Of a DNA stretch of 5,505 nucleotides, positions 1-5,500 are shown in pieces (the stretch's first letter is position 1; each line of letters begins with the position of its first letter). A program made the translations under genes and the position numbers. The DNA comes from Polaromonas sp. (GTDB lineage Bacteria > Pseudomonadota > Gammaproteobacteria > Burkholderiales > Burkholderiaceae_C), in contig JAJAYS010000166.1 of assembly GCA_026786065.1 (NCBI GenBank), positions 1-5,505 on the forward strand, in the 5' to 3' direction. The notes under the pieces were generated by a model, which ran no database searches, was not told the origin of the DNA, and worked only from the letters and a program-made list of their open reading frames with translations.

Positions 1-981
1 GCGCAGGTCGCGGCCGGCGCATGCGGCATCACGGTATCGACGCTGAAGGAAGCCGAGCAGTTCTTCGCCGCCGGCTTTACTGACATTCTGTATGCGGTCG
101 GCATGGCACCGCACCGCCTGCCGCAGGCTGGCGCGCTGCTCGACCGCGGCTGCAATTTGAAAATTATTGCCGACAGTGCCGAAGCGGCCGCAGCGATTGT
201 CGATTTCGCGCATCCGGGCAACGCCGGTTTCGAGGTCTGGATCGAGATCGACAGCGACGGCCATCGCTCCGGCGTGCGGCCCGAGGGCGACGAGCTGATG
301 GCCATAGGCAAACTGCTGCATGCCGGCGGCGCGACGCTCGGCGGGGTCATGACGCATGCCGGCTCCAGCTACGGGCTGAACCAGCCCGCCGCGCTGGAGG
401 CCCTGGCCGAACAGGAGCGCAGCCTGTGCGTGTTGGCGGCCCAGCGCCTGCGCGCGGCCGGCCTGCCGTGCCCGAACGTCAGCGTCGGTTCGACCCCGAC
501 GGCGCTGATGGCCAGCCATCTCGAAGGGGTGACCGAAGTGCGCGCCGGGGTCTATGTTTTCTTCGATCTGGTGATGGCCAACGTCGGCGTCTGCCACCTT
601 GACGATCTGGCGCTCAGTGTGCTGACCACCGTGATCGGCCACCAGAGCGACAAGGGCTGGGCCATCGTCGATGCCGGCTGGATGGCGATGAGCCGCGACC
701 GGGGCACGCAAAGCCAGGCGCACGACTACGGCTACGGCCAGGTCTGCGACGCTGGCGGCCAGGTGCTCGAGGGTTACCTGATGCGCGAGGCCAATCAGGA
801 GCACGGCATTGTCAGCGCCGCCGGCGCGCCCGATGCCGACATCGTCCGGCGCTTTCCTGTCGGCACGCAACTGCGGGTGCTGCCCAACCATGCCTGCGCA
901 ACCGGGGCGCAGTTCCCGCAGTACCACGCGGTAAAGGGCGACGAGGTCGGCCCGCCGTGGAGCCGCTTCTACGGCTGGTAG
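1..981 (+). CDS. DSD1-family PLP- and metal-dependent D-amino-acid dehydratase/aldolase, 5' end missing
   Basis: The reading frame is open from the first base of the window to a TAG at 979-981, giving 326 visible residues. The family is usually about 370-400 residues, so some 50-60 N-terminal residues lie off the left edge. These should include the lysine that forms the PLP Schiff base, which therefore cannot be checked. The visible part matches the alanine-racemase-like barrel plus C-terminal metal domain of the D-serine dehydratase / D-threonine aldolase group. Recognisable motifs in visible numbering are AAGACGITVSTLKEAE near the start, a D-x-D-G-H-R-S-G-V stretch (about 84-92), THAGSSYG (118-125), the probable PLP-phosphate loop SVGSTPT (161-167), REANQEHG, and NHAC near the end. 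In the last motif His297 and Cys299 would be the metal ligands. As I recall, eukaryotic D-serine dehydratases carry His-x-Cys and characterised D-threonine aldolases His-x-Asp, so Cys favours dehydratase activity. Cytosolic. The downstream RidA gene also fits a dehydratase. Family assignment is firm; substrate is inferred. Confidence 0.88.
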   Translation, partial: AQVAAGACGITVSTLKEAEQFFAAGFTDILYAVGMAPHRLPQAGALLDRGCNLKIIADSAEAAAAIVDFAHPGNAGFEVWIEIDSDGHRSGVRPEGDELMAIGKLLHAGGATLGGVMTHAGSSYGLNQPAALEALAEQERSLCVLAAQRLRAAGLPCPNVSVGSTPTALMASHLEGVTEVRAGVYVFFDLVMANVGVCHLDDLALSVLTTVIGHQSDKGWAIVDAGWMAMSRDRGTQSQAHDYGYGQVCDAGGQVLEGYLMREANQEHGIVSAAGAPDADIVRRFPVGTQLRVLPNHACATGAQFPQYHAVKGDEVGPPWSRFYGW

Positions 982-1016
982 GCGCAGGCGCCTTCAAACG
1001 CCCTTCCCACGACGGG

Positions 1017-1040
1017 TCTGCCAATGAATCTGCCAATGAG
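1017..1040 (+). repeat. 12-bp tandem duplication over the ridA start
   Basis: TCTGCCAATGAA (1017-1028) is followed directly by TCTGCCAATGAG (1029-1040), 11 of 12 bases identical. Each copy contains an ATG in the ridA frame, at 1024 and 1036. The next 12 bases (1041-1052) match the second copy at 8 positions and may be a decayed third unit. The duplication creates an alternative start four codons away and leaves the true start uncertain. Confidence 0.75.
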
Positions 1041-1440
1041 TGCGCCAAATAGTCTGCAACACGTCACGCCCGCTACGCTGGCTCCGCCCGGCGGGCATTA
1101 CAGCCATGCGGTGGTGGCGGCGGGTCTGGTGTTTGTGTCCGGTCAATTGCCGATCACGGCCGACGGCAGCAAGCTCAATGCGGCGAGCTTTGACGACCAG
1201 GCGCGCCAGGTGCTCGCCAACGTCGAGGCCGCGTTGACCGCATCAGGCAGCAGTGTGGGCCAATTGGTGCAGGTGCGGGTGTACGTCACCGACATCGCGA
1301 ACTGGCCCGCTTTCAACACGATTTACGCGCAGTGGGCCGGCGCCAGCCGCCCGGCCCGGGCGGTCGTGCCGGTGCCGGCGCTGCACCACGATTTTATGAT
1401 CGAGGTCGAGGCAGTGGGGCTGCTTAAGGCAGGTCTTTAA
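1024..1440 (+). CDS. RidA family (YjgF/YER057c/UK114) enamine/imine deaminase
   Basis: This is a 138-residue protein of the RidA fold, close to the usual 125-135 plus a short N-terminal extension. RidA proteins are cytosolic trimers that hydrolyse reactive enamines and imines such as 2-aminoacrylate, which PLP-dependent dehydratases release. Family features visible are GLVFVSGQLP (about 34-43), a VRVYVTD strand (84-90), RPARAVVPVPAL (109-120) and the closing IEVEAVG strand. Arg112 and Glu127 keep the 15-residue spacing of E. coli RidA Arg105 and Glu120; the arginine is the carboxylate-binding residue diagnostic of active RidA proteins. Two in-frame ATGs, at 1024 and 1036, arise from a 12-bp duplication and neither has a clear Shine-Dalgarno. 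The family core begins after both, so the shorter 134-residue form is equally possible. The gene lies 42 bp after the D-amino-acid enzyme on the same strand with no terminator visible between them, so co-transcription is likely. Its last 17 bp overlap the convergent transglycosylase gene. Confidence 0.92.
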   Translation: MNLPMSAPNSLQHVTPATLAPPGGHYSHAVVAAGLVFVSGQLPITADGSKLNAASFDDQARQVLANVEAALTASGSSVGQLVQVRVYVTDIANWPAFNTIYAQWAGASRPARAVVPVPALHHDFMIEVEAVGLLKAGL

Positions 1441-3637
1441 CAACCTCGGGCTGCGCCGCGTCACGCGGGCCGACCAGCCCCAGCCTGGCCTTCAGCGACT
1501 GCGGCTGACCGGTCAGGATCGCCGCGTAGTTGGTGGTGTTCGACAACACCTTTTTTACGTAGTCGCGGGTTTCGTGAAAGGGCACGTTCTCGGCCCAGAT
1601 CGCTGCGTCAAGGCTGGGGCTGCCGGGCTGGCCGCGCCAGGTGCGGGGTCTGCCCGGCCCGGCGTTGTACGCGGCTGCGGCCATCGGCATTGAGCCGCCG
1701 AGATCGTCGAGCGCCAGCTTCAGGTAGGCGGTGCCGATGGTGATGTTGGTGTCCCGGTCGTTGATCTGGTCGGCGGTGAAGCCGGCAAGGCCGATCTTCT
1801 TCGCGGTCCAGCGCGCGGTGGCCGGCATCACCTGCATCAGGCCCGACGCACCGACGCTCGAACGCGCGTCCATGATGAAGCGGCTCTCCTGGCGGATCAG
1901 GCCATAGACGTAGGCCGGGTCGAGGTCGATGTCGCGTGTGCGGCGGGCCACCGATTCACGAAACGGCATCGGAAAACGCTGGTCGAAATCGATCTCGGTT
2001 TTGGTGCGCTCGCTGGTGTTGATGCAGCGGTCCCAGATCTGCCGGTCGCAGGCGAACTGCGCGGCGGCCAGCAAGTCGCGCTCGGCCATGCCGCCGGGCT
2101 GGTGCAGGTTGGTCGCGTAATTCCATTCGCGCGTGCCGTCGCTGCGCAGCCCGATGGCAATGGCGTAGGCGGCCCGCTGGAGCGCTGCGTTCGACCGGGC
2201 GGCATCCTGCTCGGCGGCGGTCAGCGCGGGCGGGCGGGTTGGCACGGTGATCTTCTGGCCCAGCTCTTCGAGCGCCAGCTGTTCGTAAAAACCGCGCACC
2301 GACGCAATCGACTGCAACAGGGCCAGCGCCTCGGCGCGCTGCGGCGACAGGACGGCTTCGGTCTTTGCCGCTGGCGTTATTGAGGCGGCTGGTGTCGCTG
2401 TCGGAGTTGACGGCAATGGCGGGGCCGATGGCGCAGTCGCAGTTGCAGTCGCCGAAATGGTTTGCTCGGCGCCCGGCGTCACTGGCAGGACGGCCACTGG
2501 CACGCTGCCGCGGGGCGCGGCCGGAGCGGTCGCCAGCAGCGCTCGCGCCTTCCAGTAGGCCCAGGTCGGCTCACGCCGGGTCTCGGGACGCATGCCGTTG
2601 ATGGCCGCCAGCACCTGCGGCCAGGCTGGCTGCGTGCCGGCGCGCAGCGCGGCGCGCGCATACCAGCCGAGCATGTCGTCGGACAGGTCGGCGGGCTTGC
2701 TGACCTTGGCGAAGTACTGCAGTGCATCGGCCGCCGTGACCGTACCCAGGCGCGTCGCCTGCTGCCGGCCGATCGCGCCCCAAACCCAGTTGCGTTCTTC
2801 GGCGTTGAGCTGCACGCCCCAGCGGCTGTCCATTTGCTGTGCCGCGCCCTCCGGGTCGGAGACCGCCAGCCGGATCAGCGCCAGCGTGATGATTTCCTTG
2901 CGCGCTGCGCGCAGGGCCAGTCGCTTTTCGGTCAAGAAGCGCGCCGGGCTGGCGGCCAGCTCGTTGACCAGCGTGGCCGAATCGGGCGAGACGATCTGCA
3001 CCGCATTGAACGCAGCGCGCGTGCGGTTGGCTTCGATCGCCAGGCGCGCCTTGATCCACACGTCATGGTCTTTCAGGTTCTGCGCGCCGAACAGCCGGCT
3101 GGCGGCAGCCTGGCAACCGTCGTCAGCCTCGCGCTGCGCGTGCCAGTTGCGCCGTACTTCGTCCGAAAGTTTCACGTCCAGCGCCGGGTTTTTGATGTGT
3201 TCGATCAGCAAGGCGTAGCAGCGCAGCTCGCGGTCGTCGTTCATGCGGTGCAGCGGTAGCTGCTCAGCAAAGGCGCTCCAGTCGCGGCGAGCGCCAAGCA
3301 GCAGCAGCCAGTCGTTGCGCAGCCGGTCTTCAACGTAGGTGCCGGGATAGCGGGCGTAAAAATCCTGCACCTCCTGCGCGCTGGCTTCATTCAAGCGCAA
3401 TTTAAGTTGCCAGTAGGCCGCCCAGGACTCCAGCGCATGGCCGCGCACGGCGGGCAGCAACTGGGCCAGGCGCGCCTTGTCGCCGCGCTTGAAAGCCTGG
3501 CTTATTTCCAGAATTTCCCGGTCGCCCGCCGCAGTGCCCGGAACGCCCTGGGCCGAGGCCGGGGCCAGCGCCGAAAAAGTCAAAATCGCCAGCCAGGCAA
3601 GCGGGCGTTTCAGTCGGCGTCGAAATGTGTATAGCAT
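1424..3637 (-). CDS. slt: Soluble lytic murein transglycosylase, Slt70 type (SLT domain)
   Basis: This 737-residue periplasmic enzyme should cleave the MurNAc-GlcNAc bond of peptidoglycan to give 1,6-anhydroMurNAc ends, acting in wall recycling and remodelling. A Sec signal peptide is clear: basic n-region RRRLKR, hydrophobic core about 12-24, and ASA-Q cleavage near residue 29. No lipobox cysteine is seen, so it should be soluble. Residues about 35-560 resemble the alpha-helical superhelical domain of Slt70. The C-terminal SLT domain (about 570-710) has RQESRF with probable catalytic Glu584, GLMQVMP (599-605), AAYNAGP (655-661) and ETRDYVKKVL (689-698). The helical domain is interrupted at about 371-430 by an Ala/Pro/Thr-rich segment that looks disordered and makes the protein longer than I expect for the family. 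The start is fixed by the signal peptide, but no Shine-Dalgarno precedes it. The gene diverges from the cyclo-ligase gene, with only 9 bp between start codons, and converges on ridA. Confidence 0.95.
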   Translation of the reverse strand: MLYTFRRRLKRPLAWLAILTFSALAPASAQGVPGTAAGDREILEISQAFKRGDKARLAQLLPAVRGHALESWAAYWQLKLRLNEASAQEVQDFYARYPGTYVEDRLRNDWLLLLGARRDWSAFAEQLPLHRMNDDRELRCYALLIEHIKNPALDVKLSDEVRRNWHAQREADDGCQAAASRLFGAQNLKDHDVWIKARLAIEANRTRAAFNAVQIVSPDSATLVNELAASPARFLTEKRLALRAARKEIITLALIRLAVSDPEGAAQQMDSRWGVQLNAEERNWVWGAIGRQQATRLGTVTAADALQYFAKVSKPADLSDDMLGWYARAALRAGTQPAWPQVLAAINGMRPETRREPTWAYWKARALLATAPAAPRGSVPVAVLPVTPGAEQTISATATATAPSAPPLPSTPTATPAASITPAAKTEAVLSPQRAEALALLQSIASVRGFYEQLALEELGQKITVPTRPPALTAAEQDAARSNAALQRAAYAIAIGLRSDGTREWNYATNLHQPGGMAERDLLAAAQFACDRQIWDRCINTSERTKTEIDFDQRFPMPFRESVARRTRDIDLDPAYVYGLIRQESRFIMDARSSVGASGLMQVMPATARWTAKKIGLAGFTADQINDRDTNITIGTAYLKLALDDLGGSMPMAAAAYNAGPGRPRTWRGQPGSPSLDAAIWAENVPFHETRDYVKKVLSNTTNYAAILTGQPQSLKARLGLVGPRDAAQPEVVKDLP

Positions 3638-3638
3638 C

Positions 3639-3646
3639 GGGTGATT
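3639..3646 (+). promoter_or_regulatory. Probable ribosome binding site deciding the cyclo-ligase start
   Basis: GGGTGATT lies just before the ATG at 3647. Its GGTGAT part matches the 3' half of the extended anti-Shine-Dalgarno complement (AAGGAGGTGATC). It sits where the core GGAGG, if complete, would be about 5 nt from the ATG. This favours ATG 3647 over the in-frame GTG at 3641, which falls inside the site. Confidence 0.5.
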
Positions 3647-4285
3647 ATGGACAAAATAAGCATCCGAAAAGCCCTGATCGAGGCCCGTTTGAACATGCCA
3701 GACCGGCTGGAGCGTGCCGACCTGCTGCAGCGCGTGATGCGGATCTGGCTGGTCGGGCGGCCCGATGAAGTGATAGGCGCCTACTGGCCGATCAAGGGCG
3801 AATTCGATCCGCTGCCGGCGCTCTACCGCTGGCAGGAAGACGCCATACTGAACGAAGATTCAGAGTCAAAAATCGTGTTTGACCAATCTGGATTGGCGCA
3901 GATAGCTACAGAAAGCATAGCGAGCCGGTCACCCCGAAAAATCGGCCTGCCGGTGGTGGACAAGCAGCACAAGACGCTGACCTTTCACGCCTGGTACCCT
4001 GGCTGCCCGATGGAAGAAGACGCCTACGGCATCCCCAAACCGAAGGGCACCGAAGTCGTGATGCCGACGCTGCTGTTCGTGCCGTGCCTCGGTTACGGTC
4101 CGGGCGGTTTTCGCCTGGGTTACGGCGGCGGCTTTTACGACCGCACGCTGGCTTCGCTGCAGCCCCGCCCCCGGACGGTAGGCCTCGGTTACACGCAGGG
4201 TTGGTTGCCGGATTTCGAACCCGAATCGCACGACCTGCCGCTGGATGCGGTGCTTAATGACAATGGGGTGGTTTGGCCGGTTTGA
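3647..4285 (+). CDS. fau: 5-formyltetrahydrofolate cyclo-ligase (5,10-methenyl-THF synthetase)
   Basis: The enzyme converts 5-formyl-THF to 5,10-methenyl-THF with ATP and Mg2+, returning the storage folate to the one-carbon pool in the cytosol. From ATG 3647 it is 212 residues. The in-frame GTG at 3641 would add two residues but overlaps the apparent ribosome binding site. Motifs are KGEFDPLPAL (about 50-59, substrate side), PTLLFVPCLGYGPGG and the family signature YGGGFYDR (159-166, ATP/Mg binding). Residues about 67-96 (DNA 3845-3934) have no counterpart I recall in homologues, where the text around YRW runs almost directly into RKIGLPVVDK. This stretch is AT-rich, uses ATA codons and contains a palindrome, as if a repeat had inserted in frame. 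The catalytic motifs on both sides are intact, so the enzyme may still work. The gene diverges from slt with almost no gap and converges on the LysR gene across 189 bp of repeat-rich sequence. Confidence 0.93.
   Translation: MDKISIRKALIEARLNMPDRLERADLLQRVMRIWLVGRPDEVIGAYWPIKGEFDPLPALYRWQEDAILNEDSESKIVFDQSGLAQIATESIASRSPRKIGLPVVDKQHKTLTFHAWYPGCPMEEDAYGIPKPKGTEVVMPTLLFVPCLGYGPGGFRLGYGGGFYDRTLASLQPRPRTVGLGYTQGWLPDFEPESHDLPLDAVLNDNGVVWPV
3845..3925 (+). repeat. AT-rich palindromic segment inserted in frame in the cyclo-ligase gene
   Basis: By hand count about 43% of these 81 bases are G or C, against clearly higher GC on both sides. Three of its 27 codons are ATA, which is rare elsewhere in the window, and runs such as TCAAAAATC are out of character. 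At its centre CCAATC-TG-GATTGG (3883-3896) is a perfect 6-bp inverted repeat. The layout (T/A-rich arm, GC-balanced central palindrome, an arm with GATAGCTA) resembles, from memory only, small interspersed repeats found in Comamonadaceae intergenic regions. The exact ends are uncertain and no target-site duplication was identified. It encodes a polar loop of roughly 27-30 residues without a stop. Confidence 0.55.
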
Positions 4286-4287
4286 AT

Positions 4288-4394
4288 GTGGCCCCCACGC
4301 TCCCCACTTCGTGTGGTTTGCTGCCCCCCGAGGGTGCTGGCCTTGCTTGGGGCGGCCCGGCGCGGCGGCTGTGGCGCCCACGCTCCCCGCCTCG
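4288..4394. repeat. Interspersed-type GC-rich repeat with a direct repeat at each end
   Basis: GTGGCCCCCACGCTCCCC begins a 24-bp segment (4288-4311) that recurs at 4371-4394 with 21 of 24 identities, giving an 83-bp period. The sequence between them, with its C-run, GAGGG and GGGGCGGCCCGGCGCGG, resembles a repeat I remember from many Comamonadaceae intergenic regions. It starts two bases after the cyclo-ligase stop codon. No coding function is supported; open frames through it are probably artefacts of high GC. Confidence 0.6.
4321..4355 (+). other. GC-rich hairpin between convergent genes, possible transcription end
   Basis: Bases 4321-4327 can pair with 4349-4355 (7 pairs, one a U-G wobble in RNA) around a 21-nt loop. 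It lies 36 bp past the cyclo-ligase stop and inside the repeat. There is no downstream U-run, so it is not a classical intrinsic terminator. It might slow or end transcription from either side, or simply reflect the repeat's composition. Confidence 0.3.
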
Positions 4395-4421
4395 CCGGTT
4401 CGTCCTGAGCCCGTCGAGTGG
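4395..4421. repeat. Copy of a short REP-like motif (TTCGTCCTGAGC...GTCGA)
   Basis: CCGGTTCGTCCTGAGC followed by CCGTCGAGTGG resembles a very common proteobacterial intergenic repeat that I remember as TTCGTCCTGAGCTTGTCGAAGG. Here the middle and end differ at several bases, so it is a diverged copy. It abuts the GC-rich repeat on its left. The remaining bases to 4474 contain only short potential stems (for example GCCA-AG-TGGC at 4426-4435), with no gene or clear terminator. Confidence 0.5.
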
Positions 4422-4474
4422 CGCCGCCAAGTGGCTCGGTGTCGCCGCTGGGCAATTCGACGCGGCCGGTGCTA

Positions 4475-5467
4475 TCAGTCCGGCGTATCAGGCGTATCAG
4501 GCGTATCGGCATCCGGCCCGTCGCCAATTGCCTGCCGCGTGACCGCCGCCTGGATCTTCAGCCATTCACAAAACGCCACGACCTCAGGCCGGCTGGTGCT
4601 GCGGCGGCCGACGATCAACCAATAGGAAATCGGCGAGTCCAGCCGCAGCGCGGGCAAAGGCTCGACCAGATCGCCCGACGCCAGGCTTTCGGCGATCAGC
4701 GGCAGCCGGGCCAGCACCACGCCCTGGCCTGTCAGTGCGGCCTGCACCATCTGGTGGGCGTAGTTGAAGTACAGCCAGCGTTTGACCTGCAGCTTGGGGC
4801 TGGCGTGGTTCGCCAGCCAGCGTTGCCAAGTCAACCATTCGAGTTGGCTGTGGCCGGCGTCACCGGCCTCGATCAGCGTGAACTGCGCCAGATCGTCGGG
4901 CTTTTTCATTGGCGGGCCGCTTTTTAGCAGCCACGGGCTGACCACCGCCGTGATCTGTTCTCCGAATAGCCGTATCGCCTGCGCTGGAACGTGGTTGGCG
5001 GGCGCGTAGCGCAGCGCGATGTCCTGGTCTGAAATGTCCAGATCGACCGCCACGTCGGACGTATCGATCCGGATGTCGATACCCGGGTGTTCGCGCTGGA
5101 AGGCCTCTAACCGCGGAATCAGCCACATCGACGCGAACGAGGCAAAGGTCGTCAGGGCCACGCTTTGACGGCCGACGCGCTGGCGAATCTGGCGCACCGC
5201 GGCGTCGATGCGCTCTAACGACGGCACCACCGCGCGCAGCAGTTGCGAGCCGCCACTGGTCAGCTCGACGGCCCGGGTGTGGCGGTGAAACAGCGCAACG
5301 CCGACATCGTCTTCTAGGCTTTGGATCTGCCTGCTGACGGCCGACTGCGTCAGCGCCATTTCTTCGGCAGCCAGACGAAAGTTCAGATGCCGGGCGACTG
5401 CCTCGAAGGCGCGCAACTCGCCGTTGGCAATCGGCCGTGTGCGCAGATGGGTCATTGAATGCTGCAT
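4475..5467 (-). CDS. LysR-family transcriptional regulator, GcvA-like
   Basis: From ATG 5467 this is a 330-residue protein. An in-frame TTG at 5482 would add five residues and an ATG at 5455 would remove four. ATG 5467 is chosen because GAAGGG sits 7 nt upstream of it. The N-terminal winged helix-turn-helix spans about residues 14-75, with the recognition-helix signature LTQSAVSRQIQSLEDDVG followed by ALFHR. The periplasmic-binding-like effector domain (about 88-310) contains SFASMWLIPRLEAFQREHPG and later SDQDIALRYA, both typical of the GcvA-like subgroup of betaproteobacteria. The effector cannot be read from sequence. The last residues, about 316-330, form a polar tail ending in three TPD repeats encoded by a 9-bp tandem array, outside the conserved fold. 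LysR genes often diverge from their target; if so here, the target lies beyond the right edge. The gene converges on the cyclo-ligase gene, and nothing links the two functionally. Confidence 0.94.
   Translation of the reverse strand: MQHSMTHLRTRPIANGELRAFEAVARHLNFRLAAEEMALTQSAVSRQIQSLEDDVGVALFHRHTRAVELTSGGSQLLRAVVPSLERIDAAVRQIRQRVGRQSVALTTFASFASMWLIPRLEAFQREHPGIDIRIDTSDVAVDLDISDQDIALRYAPANHVPAQAIRLFGEQITAVVSPWLLKSGPPMKKPDDLAQFTLIEAGDAGHSQLEWLTWQRWLANHASPKLQVKRWLYFNYAHQMVQAALTGQGVVLARLPLIAESLASGDLVEPLPALRLDSPISYWLIVGRRSTSRPEVVAFCEWLKIQAAVTRQAIGDGPDADTPDTPDTPD
4482..4508. repeat. 9-bp tandem array, three units, in the LysR gene tail
   Basis: GGCGTATCA occurs three times in direct succession (4482-4490, 4491-4499, 4500-4508), the last unit ending in G instead of A. 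On the minus strand it encodes three Thr-Pro-Asp units just before the stop codon at 4475-4477. Because the unit is 9 bp, gain or loss of copies keeps the frame and the stop. Confidence 0.85.
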
Positions 5468-5474
5468 CGCCCGG

Positions 5475-5480
5475 CCCTTC
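5475..5480 (-). promoter_or_regulatory. Ribosome binding site of the LysR gene
   Basis: On the minus strand GAAGGG lies 7 nt before ATG 5467, a good distance for an AGGA/GGAG-type Shine-Dalgarno. It overlaps the TTG at 5482 too closely to serve that codon, so it decides in favour of ATG 5467. Confidence 0.6.
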
Positions 5481-5481
5481 A

Positions 5482-5500
5482 ATTCATGCGTTTAGTGAAT
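5482..5500. promoter_or_regulatory. Dyad upstream of the LysR gene, possible operator
   Basis: ATTCA (5482-5486) and TGAAT (5496-5500) form an inverted repeat with a 9-nt spacer, just upstream of the LysR ribosome binding site. LysR proteins commonly bind interrupted dyads next to their own promoter. The local sequence is also AT-rich compared with its surroundings. The region is cut by the window end, so promoter elements cannot be assigned. Confidence 0.35.

Noticed and set aside
2462..3259. Long plus-strand open frame (265 codons) opposite slt
   Set aside because: It lies wholly antisense to the well-supported transglycosylase gene, is rich in Arg, Gly and Ala, and shows no recognisable domain; long antisense frames are expected at this GC content.
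4321..4355. A firm intrinsic terminator for the cyclo-ligase gene
   Set aside because: The stem is short with a 21-nt loop and no following T-run, so it is listed only as a possible hairpin.
4189..4527. Minus-strand open frame across the cyclo-ligase 3' end, the repeat gap and the LysR 3' end
   Set aside because: It overlaps two well-supported genes and runs through repeats; its composition (Arg, Gly, Pro, Ala rich) is typical of a GC-rich shadow frame and no family motif is visible.
4245..4625. Plus-strand open frames through the repeat-rich gap as a small gene
   Set aside because: No ribosome binding site, low-complexity Pro/Arg/Gly content, and extension into the antisense of the LysR gene; better explained by repeats.
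5477..5487. Two-codon upstream frame (ATG AAT TGA) in the LysR leader on the minus strand
   Set aside because: Such short start-stop combinations occur by chance and it has no visible Shine-Dalgarno; too little to claim a regulatory uORF.
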